Notes: generated by a model from the sequence alone, not told the origin. A stretch of DNA of 61,965 nucleotides from Polycladomyces zharkentensis (GCF_016938855.1 NZ_JAFHAP010000016.1:1-61965), one strand, 5' to 3'; counted from the first letter of the stretch, positions 25,198 to 35,417 are shown. Program-made: numbers and translations.

Positions 25198-28152
25198 TTA
25201 AACGTAGGTTATCTCGAGTTTGGCACTATCATCGAATACGGCATAGTAGGCGTCACTGTCATTGGTCGTATACAGACCGATCCCCTTTGCAGTGCCGTTC
25301 GAGAAGTAGGAAAACCAGCTTGACGGCAAGTCGATCCATTTCGCTTCGCCGACGGCAAACGTGACGTTGTATGTCGGCGATAGTACAGAAGGTTGTCCCG
25401 TTGGTTTCGACGTGTAGCTGTGCATCCGAAGCGTGACGGTTACCTTATCGTTCCCGCCTCTTAGCCGCTTCAGATACACACGAATCCGTTTAATCGTCTT
25501 GCCTGTAACTGTACTAGACAGCCCAGACGAAAACAGCCAGATGCCGGTGTGCAAACCATAGCCTTGCCAGTCGCCCTGGCGGACGGTTCCATCCCCGCGC
25601 CACGAGTTGTAGACGGTGCGCCACGAGTCACCGCAAGTAGAATCCCATGTATAGACAGACGGTGCGGTTGGCGTCGAGCCCCCTGTCCCCGATCCGCTCT
25701 GGCCCTGTCCGACAGATGAGGGGTTCACCATCCCACCGTTTACAGCACGGATCGGGTTACCTGCACCATCTGGAATCTGGGTACTCCAGCCAATATATCC
25801 CGCATAATCCGCCATCACGCCATAAGTCGCACCACTTCCGACACACGAGTTCAGCATTGTCGTGGCTCCATACGCCGAGTAGACGCAAGCGCTGACGGCG
25901 TTGTAGAACTCACATTTGTAGTAATAGGCGAAACTGTTGTCATAAGTGGTGACAACACCTGTACACCCACCACTTCCACTGTTGCCGTATACCTTGAGGT
26001 AATTTGCATAAAAGTAGTCGGTTTCGAAAATCTGAATGACACCGATGTTTTCACCGGCTTTCGCGTTGATTCGGCCGTACAGGTTTGTGCTGGACTCTGT
26101 GCCGCCATACAGTTCCACCCGCATTTTGACCGACTTGCACAGGAAGGTGCCGGTCATCGTGTATCCGTTCATCACGATGAAGATCTTTCCGCTTCCCATG
26201 AACCCTGACAGGATGATGTCCTCATAGATGTCGGATTGCAGGTAGATTTTCACCGTACCGTCAAACACACGTGGAAGTCGATCAATGGCGGCATACACGG
26301 AAGCCAACGGCGTACTGCTACTCCCGTCATTGTCGTCGCTTCCCGTATTCGCGTTCACATAATAAGTGACGGTAGTCCCTGCCGGAATCCCAGTCGTCAC
26401 CACGTTCGGAGCCTGGACATTTTCGGCTACAACCGATCCAAACGTAACCTGGGTATCATCGATGATGGCAATCGTTTCTCCATTGGAGTCATAGGCCACG
26501 ACCTTGCCGTAGCGGCTTCCGCTATCCCCGAGACGCAGCTCCTGACCATATGCACCTTTGACGCCGGGACCACCAATCGAAATGTCATAGAAGTGATACC
26601 AGTACCCCGACGGTGAGCTTGTCCCCGTTATTTTGAAGGAACCGGAGTCATACGGGAACGAAACTCCGCTTGTGGTCCGGTAAGTGTTTCCTGAAAAATC
26701 ACCATACAACTGATAGGTACCGACTTCCTGACGTAACAGGAAATCGAGCTTCAAACGGTTTTCTCCGGCGACAAGGTTCGAAAACTGACGTTTCTCGATG
26801 GTATTTCCATTGCCATCGCGTAGTTCCACCGTGCCTGACTGTCCCGCCGTGTCACAAAAAACGCTGACATAACCCAAATGGACATTTTCGGTTACTTGAA
26901 TGGTGAGTGAATGGTTAAAGTTTGCATAGTCGCCATTCGCCAGCGGTTTCGGCGTGTTGGCAATGACATGTGTCCCCGTTCCCGCCGCCTTCTTGGCGGT
27001 ATCCAATGTATCCCTGAGTTGCTTTTGAATCTCTTTGATCGTATCATTCGGGGTGATTTGGATCGGCTGATAATCCCCCAAGCTAACCTGATTCTTACTT
27101 GGGTCAGTCAGAGATTCTTTTACTTCCACAATCCGGGCCTCCAGCACCAGCTCGGGTTCAAAGGTGGTATCCTTCACCAGGATTGTGTCATAAAGCCGGA
27201 TATCGTTGTCGGGGAGCAACGCGATATCCACTTCATAAGTGAGTTGTGGCCGGTTCCGCCGCTTTAATTCCGTCAACGTATTGTTGAACAGCTCTACCGC
27301 ATTTGTCGCTTTGTCGTCCTTATAGATGCCGAAGATGTGTTTTCCGTCCTTCGACCATCGCTGAAGAGCATCCTGATCGCCGACCCATTTGGCTCCTACG
27401 GGTTTCTCATACGGATAAGAAAGTGTCGGATTGTAGGTGTCAAAGGTAAGCAGGTTGCCGGCGGAATCTTTGGGCCCGATCCCGTAGAGTGCCGTGACCA
27501 GTTGGGTATAGTCTTCTTTCCGCTTGGCTCCCTTGAGATTCAATCCATAAACAAACGGCTTGTTTAATTGCCGACCGCGTTGGAGTCTGGCATGAACAAG
27601 CCGCCTCGTGATCGTAAGCCCGTTGAACTCTACTACAAATTCAATTTCCGCTCCGAATTTGTCCATCACTTGGTGAAGTGCATCCAGTGAGGTGGCCACA
27701 TCATCGAAAACAATATCTTGGGTTCCGGCCAGCTCCACCTCACCCGCCTGCCAGTTGGTGCCTTGCAGCAAATAGGAAATGGCCTGTGAAAGCGTGTAGC
27801 TGGATAACTTGGTCGGCAGGATGATATTGCTGATCAGATCGCCAACCGCGGCATTTTCACACGTAATCCGCTTGATATACCTCTCGTCGGAATGATCCTC
27901 TTCTGTGTTCACGATCCGAAAGAGATTGTAGGTACCGGTTCTATATGGATAGACGATCAGATTCCCGACGACCAGATTTTGAGCCGCAGGATGATCGCCC
28001 GGAACGGAAAACTCATACGTGAGATAGGCATATTCAATTCGCTCCGTCCGGACATCATCGAAAAACGGACATGCATTCGGGAGAGAGGGATTTAATATCC
28101 CAATGGCTTTTTCAAACCGATCCAATATATAGAGATTGGGGATCTTGGCCAT
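25198..28152 (-). CDS. Tail endopeptidase/fibre protein with beta-helix and C-terminal binding domain
   Basis: 984 residues from the ATG at 28152, coupled (TGATG) to the Dit stop. The N-terminal 350 residues match prophage tail endopeptidases (Tal-like: YLTYEFSVPG, ALYGIGPKDSAGN, LYDTILVKDTTFEPELVLEARI). A linker leads to a parallel beta-helix (about 590-800) rich in small residues and aromatic ladders, starting YYVNANTGSDDNDG. The last 120 residues look like a jelly-roll carbohydrate-binding domain. It probably contacts and digests the host wall during adsorption. Confidence 0.8.
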   Translation of the reverse strand: MAKIPNLYILDRFEKAIGILNPSLPNACPFFDDVRTERIEYAYLTYEFSVPGDHPAAQNLVVGNLIVYPYRTGTYNLFRIVNTEEDHSDERYIKRITCENAAVGDLISNIILPTKLSSYTLSQAISYLLQGTNWQAGEVELAGTQDIVFDDVATSLDALHQVMDKFGAEIEFVVEFNGLTITRRLVHARLQRGRQLNKPFVYGLNLKGAKRKEDYTQLVTALYGIGPKDSAGNLLTFDTYNPTLSYPYEKPVGAKWVGDQDALQRWSKDGKHIFGIYKDDKATNAVELFNNTLTELKRRNRPQLTYEVDIALLPDNDIRLYDTILVKDTTFEPELVLEARIVEVKESLTDPSKNQVSLGDYQPIQITPNDTIKEIQKQLRDTLDTAKKAAGTGTHVIANTPKPLANGDYANFNHSLTIQVTENVHLGYVSVFCDTAGQSGTVELRDGNGNTIEKRQFSNLVAGENRLKLDFLLRQEVGTYQLYGDFSGNTYRTTSGVSFPYDSGSFKITGTSSPSGYWYHFYDISIGGPGVKGAYGQELRLGDSGSRYGKVVAYDSNGETIAIIDDTQVTFGSVVAENVQAPNVVTTGIPAGTTVTYYVNANTGSDDNDGSSSTPLASVYAAIDRLPRVFDGTVKIYLQSDIYEDIILSGFMGSGKIFIVMNGYTMTGTFLCKSVKMRVELYGGTESSTNLYGRINAKAGENIGVIQIFETDYFYANYLKVYGNSGSGGCTGVVTTYDNSFAYYYKCEFYNAVSACVYSAYGATTMLNSCVGSGATYGVMADYAGYIGWSTQIPDGAGNPIRAVNGGMVNPSSVGQGQSGSGTGGSTPTAPSVYTWDSTCGDSWRTVYNSWRGDGTVRQGDWQGYGLHTGIWLFSSGLSSTVTGKTIKRIRVYLKRLRGGNDKVTVTLRMHSYTSKPTGQPSVLSPTYNVTFAVGEAKWIDLPSSWFSYFSNGTAKGIGLYTTNDSDAYYAVFDDSAKLEITYV

Positions 28153-29606
28153 CACAACCACCTCTCCCGATACTTCAGATATGAATTGGTGATGATGTCG
28201 GACGGATAGACAGCAAGCGCGTTGGTTCCTTTCATCAAACGGATGAAATTGCTCCCCGGGTCCATTGCATAGTAAAACTCTTCTTGGTTTCCATTACTGG
28301 TCTTGATGATTTCCCCCGTTGAACAGTCGATGTCCAGGATATCGCCAGCTTCAAACACATAAGGCACTTCGTTAGAAACCGGTGTTTTCTCATTCCACAC
28401 CTGGATCTGCTCGATATAGTTGGTGGAGATCGCTTGTCGTGTCCCGTATGCACCAAAATGGACCTGTATTGCGGCCAGCTTCTGGGTGTAGAGATTGTCC
28501 TTGTCGATGAACTTGTATGAAAAAGTCTTATACAGCTTTCCGTTTTCATCCCGCCGTGAGGCACTGAACTCCCACCGGTTCCCGATCCGAGTTAACCGAA
28601 TGGGCCCGTTAAGCTGCTTCCAGCTTCCAACCGGACCCGTATAATTGACAAAGACCCGCCCGGTGGACAGGTTTCCGGCACGGGCCTCTAAATAGGGATT
28701 GTCCAGGCTGACGCTGCTGTCGCGGATCGCCATTTTACCGATCACCGCGTTGTTGATGTCCAACAGGTAAACTTCCAATCTTCCCACTTGGTAGGCATAA
28801 CCGGCCTTAAACCCGCATTCCACCTGAACGGTGAAGTCCTGGATTTGCTGCCCGAGGGATTTCACCCCCGCCGGACCGTGCCAGGTGGAGCCGCTTCCGT
28901 AATCACTGGCGCGGATTTTGGTTCCGTCTGACGCCAAAGTACCGGCCACCGTCCCACCGTCCACCCCAACACCGGCCGTATATCCCGCTACACTGGAACA
29001 ATCATCGTCCAGCACCTTCGTCCGCTTAGTTACGGCTGTCTGGGTATCCACGTTGGCGGCCTGGCCAAAGTAAATATAATCGTCGGCGGAGAAGATCCCA
29101 AACTCGGTAGTATTCCCGGTAAATTCAAAGTGAAGCTGTGGGTACGCATCCAAATCGCCGTTGTTGACTACCTGAAGCGGGTTGGTGTCGCCCGGAATGA
29201 AGTTGGCCGTTTTTTCAGTTACTCCATAGGCGATGGGATCCGGACAAACAAATGTGATCGTACCAAATCCCACATGGAGGAGCTTATCAATATCCGTCTC
29301 CCCGGATACTTTCGCCATGTAGTATTTATCCGGTTCATCGGGCAAAACGAGCTGTTTGGGTTCATCATAAAACAGCCAACTCATCAGTGCCCTTTTTTTA
29401 GCAGGAAAATCGGCCATCGAGTAGGCTGCAATGGTAAGGGGAACCGTAATGGTCCTTTCCCCGAGATTCTGGCCGAAATAATAGCTCCCCGCCCGCCCGG
29501 ATATGTCGGTTGTCACCAACGAAATGGGCGGATGGGGAGGGTTCTTGATCTTCCCCACTTTGACGAAAGAAGGGATCTCTTCGTTGTTCAGCATCAACTT
29601 AGCCAA
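28152..29606 (-). CDS. Distal tail protein Dit, enlarged
   Basis: 484 residues; Dit proteins are usually about 250. The N-terminal belt domain (1-125: ISGRAGSYYFGQNLGERTIT and VGFGTITFVCPDP) and the C-terminal end (YYAMDPGSNFIRLMKGTN) are conserved. About 210 residues between them form a beta-rich insertion (about 190-400) like the carbohydrate-binding insertions of evolved Dits. It forms the hub joining tail tube and tail tip, here perhaps also binding the cell surface. Confidence 0.85.
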   Translation of the reverse strand: MAKLMLNNEEIPSFVKVGKIKNPPHPPISLVTTDISGRAGSYYFGQNLGERTITVPLTIAAYSMADFPAKKRALMSWLFYDEPKQLVLPDEPDKYYMAKVSGETDIDKLLHVGFGTITFVCPDPIAYGVTEKTANFIPGDTNPLQVVNNGDLDAYPQLHFEFTGNTTEFGIFSADDYIYFGQAANVDTQTAVTKRTKVLDDDCSSVAGYTAGVGVDGGTVAGTLASDGTKIRASDYGSGSTWHGPAGVKSLGQQIQDFTVQVECGFKAGYAYQVGRLEVYLLDINNAVIGKMAIRDSSVSLDNPYLEARAGNLSTGRVFVNYTGPVGSWKQLNGPIRLTRIGNRWEFSASRRDENGKLYKTFSYKFIDKDNLYTQKLAAIQVHFGAYGTRQAISTNYIEQIQVWNEKTPVSNEVPYVFEAGDILDIDCSTGEIIKTSNGNQEEFYYAMDPGSNFIRLMKGTNALAVYPSDIITNSYLKYRERWL

Positions 29607-32600
29607 ATTGGATCACCCCTTTCGCCCGGTTGAGTAAGGTATCCTGTTTGTTGATCTCTTTGGCAATGAAAGGAGCGAGGATCCCGCTCAATTTCTCCAT
29701 GTCCGACCGATCTTTGAAAAATACAGGCTGGTCAAACCGCAATGAAACGTAAACAGGAGCCGTTACAGGCGGACTGACCGATTGGACTGTTTGGACTGTG
29801 ACGCCGCTTCCCGTATTCCTTGTTGAAGGGATAGGAATCGCTGCTTTAGAAAGAAGGTCGGATACACGACGGATCTGCGAAATACGGGATCGCATCCCCT
29901 CTTCAAACCCTTGGGCTGTAAATCGCCCAAGCTCCATCGTGACACGGGAAGGAGAGTGGATTTTCAGGTTATCTTTCATTGCCTGCCAAGCGCCTCTTGC
30001 AATCGCCGCTGCGGCAGAAATCACACCAAATTTTCCGCCCAGGATCCCCGAGGCAAAGCTGCTGGCGAGATTGCTCCCCAGTCCATAAGCGTCCACCTGC
30101 AGGTTATTCTTGGCGGCACTTGCCACTGACGCGGCATTCCCCGCCGCTTTTCCCTTATTACTCAAAATCCCGCTGGCGAATTGACTGCCTGCCTTATTGC
30201 CACCGCCGCCATCCGTTGTCTTTCCTAAAAGAGATTGAACCCCCAATCGAAGAGCCATAGCCGCCGCCTGTACATTGGGTTGGCTGGCTTTAAGTCCTTT
30301 GGCATGCGAATCGCCCGCCGCCTTTCCTTCCGGATGAAGATTCGCTTTTGCGTTGGCTTTAAGCAGCTTCTCGATCCCTTTGGCGAATGTCTGAATATCA
30401 ACCTTCCCGTCCTGCAAACCTTTCAACAGCGTCTGGACGGTATATTGTCCTTGGGGCCCGAGATTGACTTTCATTTTGCTTTTGATATCCAGACCGAGCA
30501 GGCTGGCCGCTTTGTTGACATCGACGATTCCCGCCTGCATTCCTGCACGAAGCGTGGCGATGTTTTGCTTTCCTTCAGGCGACAGGTCCACCTTCATCCC
30601 TTGCTTCAAGCGGTTATTGAAGTATGTAGCCACTTGGTTAAACCCATAAGTGCCATTTGCCAGACCCTTGACAAACGATTCGGCAGTGACTTTTCCATCA
30701 GGGCCAAGGTCGATCTTCATCTTCGACTTCAAGTCGAGACCCAGTTTCTGCGCGATGATCTCAGGGCTTTGGGAGCGCAGCCCTTTCGTAAATGATTCCA
30801 TAGCCACAATGCCCATATCGCCATACAGTTTGATTAATCGCTCGCGCCCTTTTTGCGCCGCTTCCGTCGCTTTAGCGGCAGATTGGCTTACACTGTTGGC
30901 AAATTCCTCGTTGTTCTTTTTCCCCTCTTCGTTCAACTGGGCATCGGATTTCATCAATCCGGTCTTGGCCGTCACATATCCCATGAAACCATCCAGCATC
31001 TGTCCAGTTGCGAGCTGGTATTGCTGCGCTTCATCCGACATGCTTTTTCTCAATTCCTGGATGGCCTGTGCGCGTTTTTGTTGTGCCACCGCGATCTTCT
31101 CTCGCTCCATCTGGTCAATGATCGCGATTTGCTGATTATACTGCTCACGTGTAATATTGCCATTGGCCAGTTGTTCCTCCCAGACGGCCTTCAGCTCCTT
31201 GGATGTTCGTTTTGCTGCATCGACGGCATGCTTGTAGGTTTGATCAATCGTGGTCATCCACTGTTTGGCACCTTCAACCGAGATTTTCCCCCGCTCCGAT
31301 TCCAACTTCTTCATGAAGCTGTTCAGATCACTGACTTTCTTGACAAAGGTTTGTGCCCCTTGATCCACATCCCGGAGTGCTTGCTGGTATTCGGCAGCAA
31401 ACTTCTTCGGCATCTTGGAAAGGTTTCCGCCGTATTCCAACAATCCTTTTCGAATGATTTCATTGGCCTGTTGAATCTTCTTGATCTGGGTGTCAATTTT
31501 CTTGATGGCGTCATCCGCCACTTTTTGAACCGCAGGTTTCAACGCATTGGGCACTTGAGTAAGCATGGTGGCCGTAGCCTTCTGGACATTGATTTTGTCC
31601 CGATTCAGCTCGGTGACGATTTTATCTCCCATTTGGGCGAAGATAGCGACCGTTTCGTTCACGATCCGTTTAGCCTCTGCACCGGAAGCGATTCTCAACC
31701 TTGCAAGGTTGACCATCGCTTTATCCCGCAAATCCATATAGCCCTTGGCCGCCTGGATCGTCCCTTGCGAGACTCCAACACCGAACCGTCTGGCATCCGT
31801 TTCCGCTTGATTCATGTCTGCGGATAGCTTGTGGGATAACCCAGCCAGTCCACCGATGGCCACACTTGCCCCGACAATAGCGGCCACGAAGGGGTTGGAA
31901 ATGGCGATAATCCCCGCAATAGCTCCGCCCAATGCCAGAACACCGGCAGTAACTGAAGCAAAGATTCCAATCGCTTCCTTGGTGGTCGGATTGAGTTGAG
32001 AGAACCAATCCATCACACTCTGAACCCCATTGGCGAGACTCCTCAAAACCGGAAGAAACATACTTCCCATTTCGATCTGAGCCGTTTCAAAAGCGCCACG
32101 CAGTTGCTCTATCGTCCCCTTGAGGTTGTTCATCCGCTGACTCGCCACTTCCGCCGCCGTGGTCTTGGACATCTCCTGGGCCATCTCTCGGACGCCTTCC
32201 GCCCCTTCCTTAAAGGCAATATTGGCCGCCCGGATCGCATCAGTTCCGAACATCGTTTTCAGCGCTTGGTTTCGCTGTTCTTCAGATAAGTTCCTCAATC
32301 TATCCCGGAGAACCCCAGCGATCTCGGCAAAGGATTTCACCTTGCCGTGAGCGTCAAAGAACTGGTTTTTCCCGTCTGCGGTGATGATACCAAGCTTTTT
32401 CATTTCCTCGGCAGCTTCTTTTGATGACGGAGAAAGGTTGAGAAGCATGGTTTTCAAACTGGTCCCGGCATCGCTTCCCTTAAGTCCATTTTGCGCAAAC
32501 ACCGCCAGTGCAGTGGCCGTATCCCGGAAGGACATGCCTGCCCCCGATGCAACCGCAGCCGCAGCGGCCAAACCATAGCGCAGTTCATGAACATCCGTTG

Positions 32601-33441
32601 CCGATGCGTTCGCCGCACCTGCGAGGATGTTGGCCGCCTCCGCAACGGACAGATGATCCGCCTTAAAGGCATTCAGCGCAGTGGAGGCGATTTCCGCCGC
32701 TTCAGCCAGACTCAACTCACCGGCCGCGGCAAGGTCTAAAGCTCCTTTCAGACCGCCATTCAATATGTCGCGGGTAGACACGCCCGCCTTCGCCAACTCC
32801 TCGATCCCTTGGGCAGCCTCCATTGCGCTAAATTTTGTCTTTGCCCCCATTTGGATCGCCAGCTGGCGGAACTGTTCCATCTCTTGGGCCGAAGCTCCCG
32901 TGACCGCTTTGACACTGGATAATTGCGCCTCAAAGTCCGCCGCTTTCTTGACCGCGCTTCCCAATGCAACCGCCAATCCGCCCGCCATCGCACCGAGGGC
33001 AATTCCCGTCTCAATCGCCTGCTCCCGGATGTAAAACATATTTTGGCCAAAGCGACCAAATAACGAGCGTTGCTGGTTCATTTGGGTATTTACACGCCGG
33101 AGGGCCCCTTCCATATTGGCCAATTCAGCTTGGGCCCGATTCAATCGAACCGCCATTTTCTCGGTTTCATTGGCATTCGCACCGAGTTTTTGGGTATACG
33201 CCTCATGAATTTGGGAAAGCAAAGACACTTTTTGTCTTTGCAGATCGATCTGCTTGGCCAGCAAATTAGCATGGAGCCTCAATTGGTCCTGCGATTGCCC
33301 AAATGCCCGCATTTTTGCAGAGCTGGTGTCCATTTCACTTTTGACCAGCCTCAATTGGCGGTTGATTTGCGAAATCCCTTGCTCAAATCCCTTGGTTTCC
33401 AGTTTGACCTGACCCCTGATCTCGCCGAGAGATTCTGCCAT
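29599..33441 (-). CDS. Tail tape measure protein
   Basis: 1280 residues. The N-terminus is coiled coil, followed by the TP901-type core (about 165-420: AADFEAQLSSVKAVTGASAQ, QLAIQMGAKTKFSA and TALAVFAQNGLKGSDAGTSL), two membrane segments near 480-530, and long helices. Four roughly 40-residue repeats lie at about 900-1056. By the usual 1.5 angstrom per residue rule the tail would be about 190 nm. It overlaps the Dit gene by eight bases. Confidence 0.92.
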   Translation of the reverse strand: MAESLGEIRGQVKLETKGFEQGISQINRQLRLVKSEMDTSSAKMRAFGQSQDQLRLHANLLAKQIDLQRQKVSLLSQIHEAYTQKLGANANETEKMAVRLNRAQAELANMEGALRRVNTQMNQQRSLFGRFGQNMFYIREQAIETGIALGAMAGGLAVALGSAVKKAADFEAQLSSVKAVTGASAQEMEQFRQLAIQMGAKTKFSAMEAAQGIEELAKAGVSTRDILNGGLKGALDLAAAGELSLAEAAEIASTALNAFKADHLSVAEAANILAGAANASATDVHELRYGLAAAAAVASGAGMSFRDTATALAVFAQNGLKGSDAGTSLKTMLLNLSPSSKEAAEEMKKLGIITADGKNQFFDAHGKVKSFAEIAGVLRDRLRNLSEEQRNQALKTMFGTDAIRAANIAFKEGAEGVREMAQEMSKTTAAEVASQRMNNLKGTIEQLRGAFETAQIEMGSMFLPVLRSLANGVQSVMDWFSQLNPTTKEAIGIFASVTAGVLALGGAIAGIIAISNPFVAAIVGASVAIGGLAGLSHKLSADMNQAETDARRFGVGVSQGTIQAAKGYMDLRDKAMVNLARLRIASGAEAKRIVNETVAIFAQMGDKIVTELNRDKINVQKATATMLTQVPNALKPAVQKVADDAIKKIDTQIKKIQQANEIIRKGLLEYGGNLSKMPKKFAAEYQQALRDVDQGAQTFVKKVSDLNSFMKKLESERGKISVEGAKQWMTTIDQTYKHAVDAAKRTSKELKAVWEEQLANGNITREQYNQQIAIIDQMEREKIAVAQQKRAQAIQELRKSMSDEAQQYQLATGQMLDGFMGYVTAKTGLMKSDAQLNEEGKKNNEEFANSVSQSAAKATEAAQKGRERLIKLYGDMGIVAMESFTKGLRSQSPEIIAQKLGLDLKSKMKIDLGPDGKVTAESFVKGLANGTYGFNQVATYFNNRLKQGMKVDLSPEGKQNIATLRAGMQAGIVDVNKAASLLGLDIKSKMKVNLGPQGQYTVQTLLKGLQDGKVDIQTFAKGIEKLLKANAKANLHPEGKAAGDSHAKGLKASQPNVQAAAMALRLGVQSLLGKTTDGGGGNKAGSQFASGILSNKGKAAGNAASVASAAKNNLQVDAYGLGSNLASSFASGILGGKFGVISAAAAIARGAWQAMKDNLKIHSPSRVTMELGRFTAQGFEEGMRSRISQIRRVSDLLSKAAIPIPSTRNTGSGVTVQTVQSVSPPVTAPVYVSLRFDQPVFFKDRSDMEKLSGILAPFIAKEINKQDTLLNRAKGVIQFG

Positions 33442-33458
33442 GCTGTTCCCCCCCTTCC

Positions 33459-34000
33459 CTAAAAGAGGATCTGGTCAATGTAGACCTTTTCTTCTTTTTG
33501 TTGCTTCTTCGCGACATGGGCATACAGCCGCATATAAAAGACCATATCCATTTGGTCGATTTCATGGAGCTTCCAGCCCTGCTGGATCAGATTCAGATAC
33601 AATTCATTCACTACTTCCGCCGGTTCGGCTTCGGCCGTTTCTTTTTTTTGACATCTTCATCGTCATCCAGCTCTTTTAGCGGCTCCATTACCTGATTAAT
33701 GATGCCATGAACAATCGCCCAGGACTGGTCGATGATCTCCCGAGCATCGGTTCCTCGCTCGTATTCTTCAGGGGTGAATTGTCCCCCAAAAACCTCTGAA
33801 ACGAAATGGTATAACTCGTTTAACAGCTCCTCCTGCTCCTGGGTCATATCCTGTCCATTTTCCTGATCCAGTAGCTTTTTCAGGAACTTGTTTCGCTTAT
33901 CGTCCAAATCAAGTGCCCGACGGAACAGATAACCAGAAATAAAGTCCTGACAGTAAGTTTTGGTTTCGCCATGCAATCGAAGCTGGATTTTCAGCATCAT
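33459..34000 (-). CDS. Tail assembly chaperone gpGT (frameshift product)
   Basis: The upstream frame (gpG, stop at 33611) has a GTC-AAA-AAA-AAG slippery run of eight A at 33642-33649. A -1 shift there continues through KETAEAEPAEVVNELYLNLI and ends VYIDQILF at 33459. This is the gpG/gpGT arrangement found before the tape measure gene in most siphophages. The shifted frame has no strong start of its own. Confidence 0.75.
33611..34000 (-). CDS. Tail assembly chaperone gpG
   Basis: 129 residues from ATG-ATG behind GGAGGGTTGT. Acidic helical protein ending DDEDVKKKKRPKPNRRK, with the slippery site near its end. Together with gpGT it holds the tape measure protein until the tube forms. Confidence 0.8.
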   Translation of the reverse strand: MMLKIQLRLHGETKTYCQDFISGYLFRRALDLDDKRNKFLKKLLDQENGQDMTQEQEELLNELYHFVSEVFGGQFTPEEYERGTDAREIIDQSWAIVHGIINQVMEPLKELDDDEDVKKKKRPKPNRRK

Positions 34001-34044
34001 ACAACCCTCCATAAATAAAAGTGAGAGGGCCAGTCATCCGGCCC

Positions 34045-34434
34045 TCAACCTAAACCCATTCCCCTCCGCAATTCAACGGCCATCGCTTTCAGTACCCGTT
34101 CGCGGGATTCCACGATACTTGGACCGACAAACGGATGCGGAGACATCTTCGATGTCCCAAACTCCAAAAATCGAGCGTAGAACGATGTTTTCCCCGGCCC
34201 CACCTCAATTACTTTTCCTTCTTCCGATTCCTTGACGCGGCTCATCTGAATGTTATCTTTCAGATGAACCGCCCGCTTTTTATCCGAAGGCCCTGGTGCA
34301 TTCCGGGCCATGGTCTCCTGCAGCTCCTTCGCCCCAGCTCTGAGCGCCTGATTTTCCCGGCGGGATACCTTCTGGCCCAGACGCTGAATGTTAAGAAGCA
34401 TTTCTTCGACCCCATACCAGTCAATTTCCGCCAT
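34045..34434 (-). CDS. HK97 gp10-like tail protein
   Basis: 129 residues; VSRRENQALRAGAKELQETM followed by FYARFLEFGTSKMSPHPFVGP is the HK97-gp10 signature. These proteins act at the head-tail joint or tail completion. Here the gene lies after the tail-tube gene, next to the chaperones, not before it as is common. Confidence 0.82.
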   Translation of the reverse strand: MAEIDWYGVEEMLLNIQRLGQKVSRRENQALRAGAKELQETMARNAPGPSDKKRAVHLKDNIQMSRVKESEEGKVIEVGPGKTSFYARFLEFGTSKMSPHPFVGPSIVESRERVLKAMAVELRRGMGLG

Positions 34435-34467
34435 CCCGCCACCACCTTTTTGTTATCCGAAAATGTA

Positions 34468-35031
34468 TTAGGCTGTCGGCGGTTCAACGGCGCTGAACCA
34501 GTTCTGACCGATATTGGGGACATAGTCGGGATGATCTTCATCAGCAATTTTCTGCCATGCATTATCCCAATCCCGGCGAATGAAGGTTCCTTTGATTGTC
34601 GCCGTTTGAAACTCCGGTTTGTCTTCCATCGTCTTGTATTCCGATTCAGGCACTTCAAATTTCCCTTTGAGAAGCCAGACATAACGGAATTTCCCGTTCG
34701 ATTTGACCGATTTGAAGCCAATCGCCACATAGGGAGCAATATCCGTGGATTTCTTAATGATGACGCCCTGGCTTACGGTGTGTCCCAACAACTCCGCTTG
34801 GACGTCCAATGGCAGATCGCTCACCTCCAGTTCCACCTCAATCTCACCGAGGGACGAAGCGGTTTCCACGGGGCCGTCATCTGCATAAAGCGTTTCCGAG
34901 TTGGTTTTGGGCGAAATCTTGGCGTTAATCGCCGCCGCTACCTTTTTCGGCGTTTGGTACGTAACTCCAGTGGGATCGTCTTTCGTCAACACAGCATAAT
35001 AAAGATCCCGCAAACCCACTTGCACTGCCAT
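34468..35031 (-). CDS. Major tail (tube) protein, phi13 family
   Basis: 187 residues from the ATG at 35031 (GGAGG ten bases upstream); a TTG at 35037 is an alternative. VGLRDLYYAVLTKDD, LPLDVQAELLGH and YVAIGFKSVKSNGKFRYVWL are typical of siphophage tube proteins. It polymerises into the tail tube. Confidence 0.88.
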   Translation of the reverse strand: MAVQVGLRDLYYAVLTKDDPTGVTYQTPKKVAAAINAKISPKTNSETLYADDGPVETASSLGEIEVELEVSDLPLDVQAELLGHTVSQGVIIKKSTDIAPYVAIGFKSVKSNGKFRYVWLLKGKFEVPESEYKTMEDKPEFQTATIKGTFIRRDWDNAWQKIADEDHPDYVPNIGQNWFSAVEPPTA

Positions 35032-35033
35032 TT

Positions 35034-35417
35034 TCAATCAACCTCCTTGATGGTCGAATATCTCATCGCCTTATGGAAAACCTGGGTGTCATCCTCGTAA
35101 AGGTCATGGGATGAATTACGTTGATAACCCAAATTCTTCATGGTTTTGTCCACTTCCAGCGCGATTGCTGACGTACTTTCCTTGCTCCAGATATCAATTT
35201 GGATGTGAATTTCGCTGCTGAACGCGGTATCATCGGCAAAATCGCGATCAAAGTTCATCAACTCAAAGAAGGTGATGCGCGGAAACTCCTCCGGATCGGG
35301 AGCTTTGATCTGGTAGATCCGTTTGCCACCGAGTAAAGCAACAAGCGCTGGATTGTTCTCCAGCGCCTGTAACACTTCCGGTTTGACGTTAATCACCCCG
35401 CCATCAACTCCCGACAC
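35034..35417 (-). CDS. Tail terminator/minor tail protein (DUF3168-like)
   Basis: 127 residues; LVALLGGKRIYQIKAP, PRITFFELMNFDRDFADD and IQIDIWSKEST match neck or tail-terminator proteins. It overlaps the head-closure gene by 25 bases. It should cap the tail tube. Confidence 0.75.
   Translation of the reverse strand: MSGVDGGVINVKPEVLQALENNPALVALLGGKRIYQIKAPDPEEFPRITFFELMNFDRDFADDTAFSSEIHIQIDIWSKESTSAIALEVDKTMKNLGYQRNSSHDLYEDDTQVFHKAMRYSTIKEVD

Noticed and set aside
30235-31827. Long plus-strand frames within the tape measure gene
   Set aside because: Antisense shadows of a well-supported 1280-codon gene.
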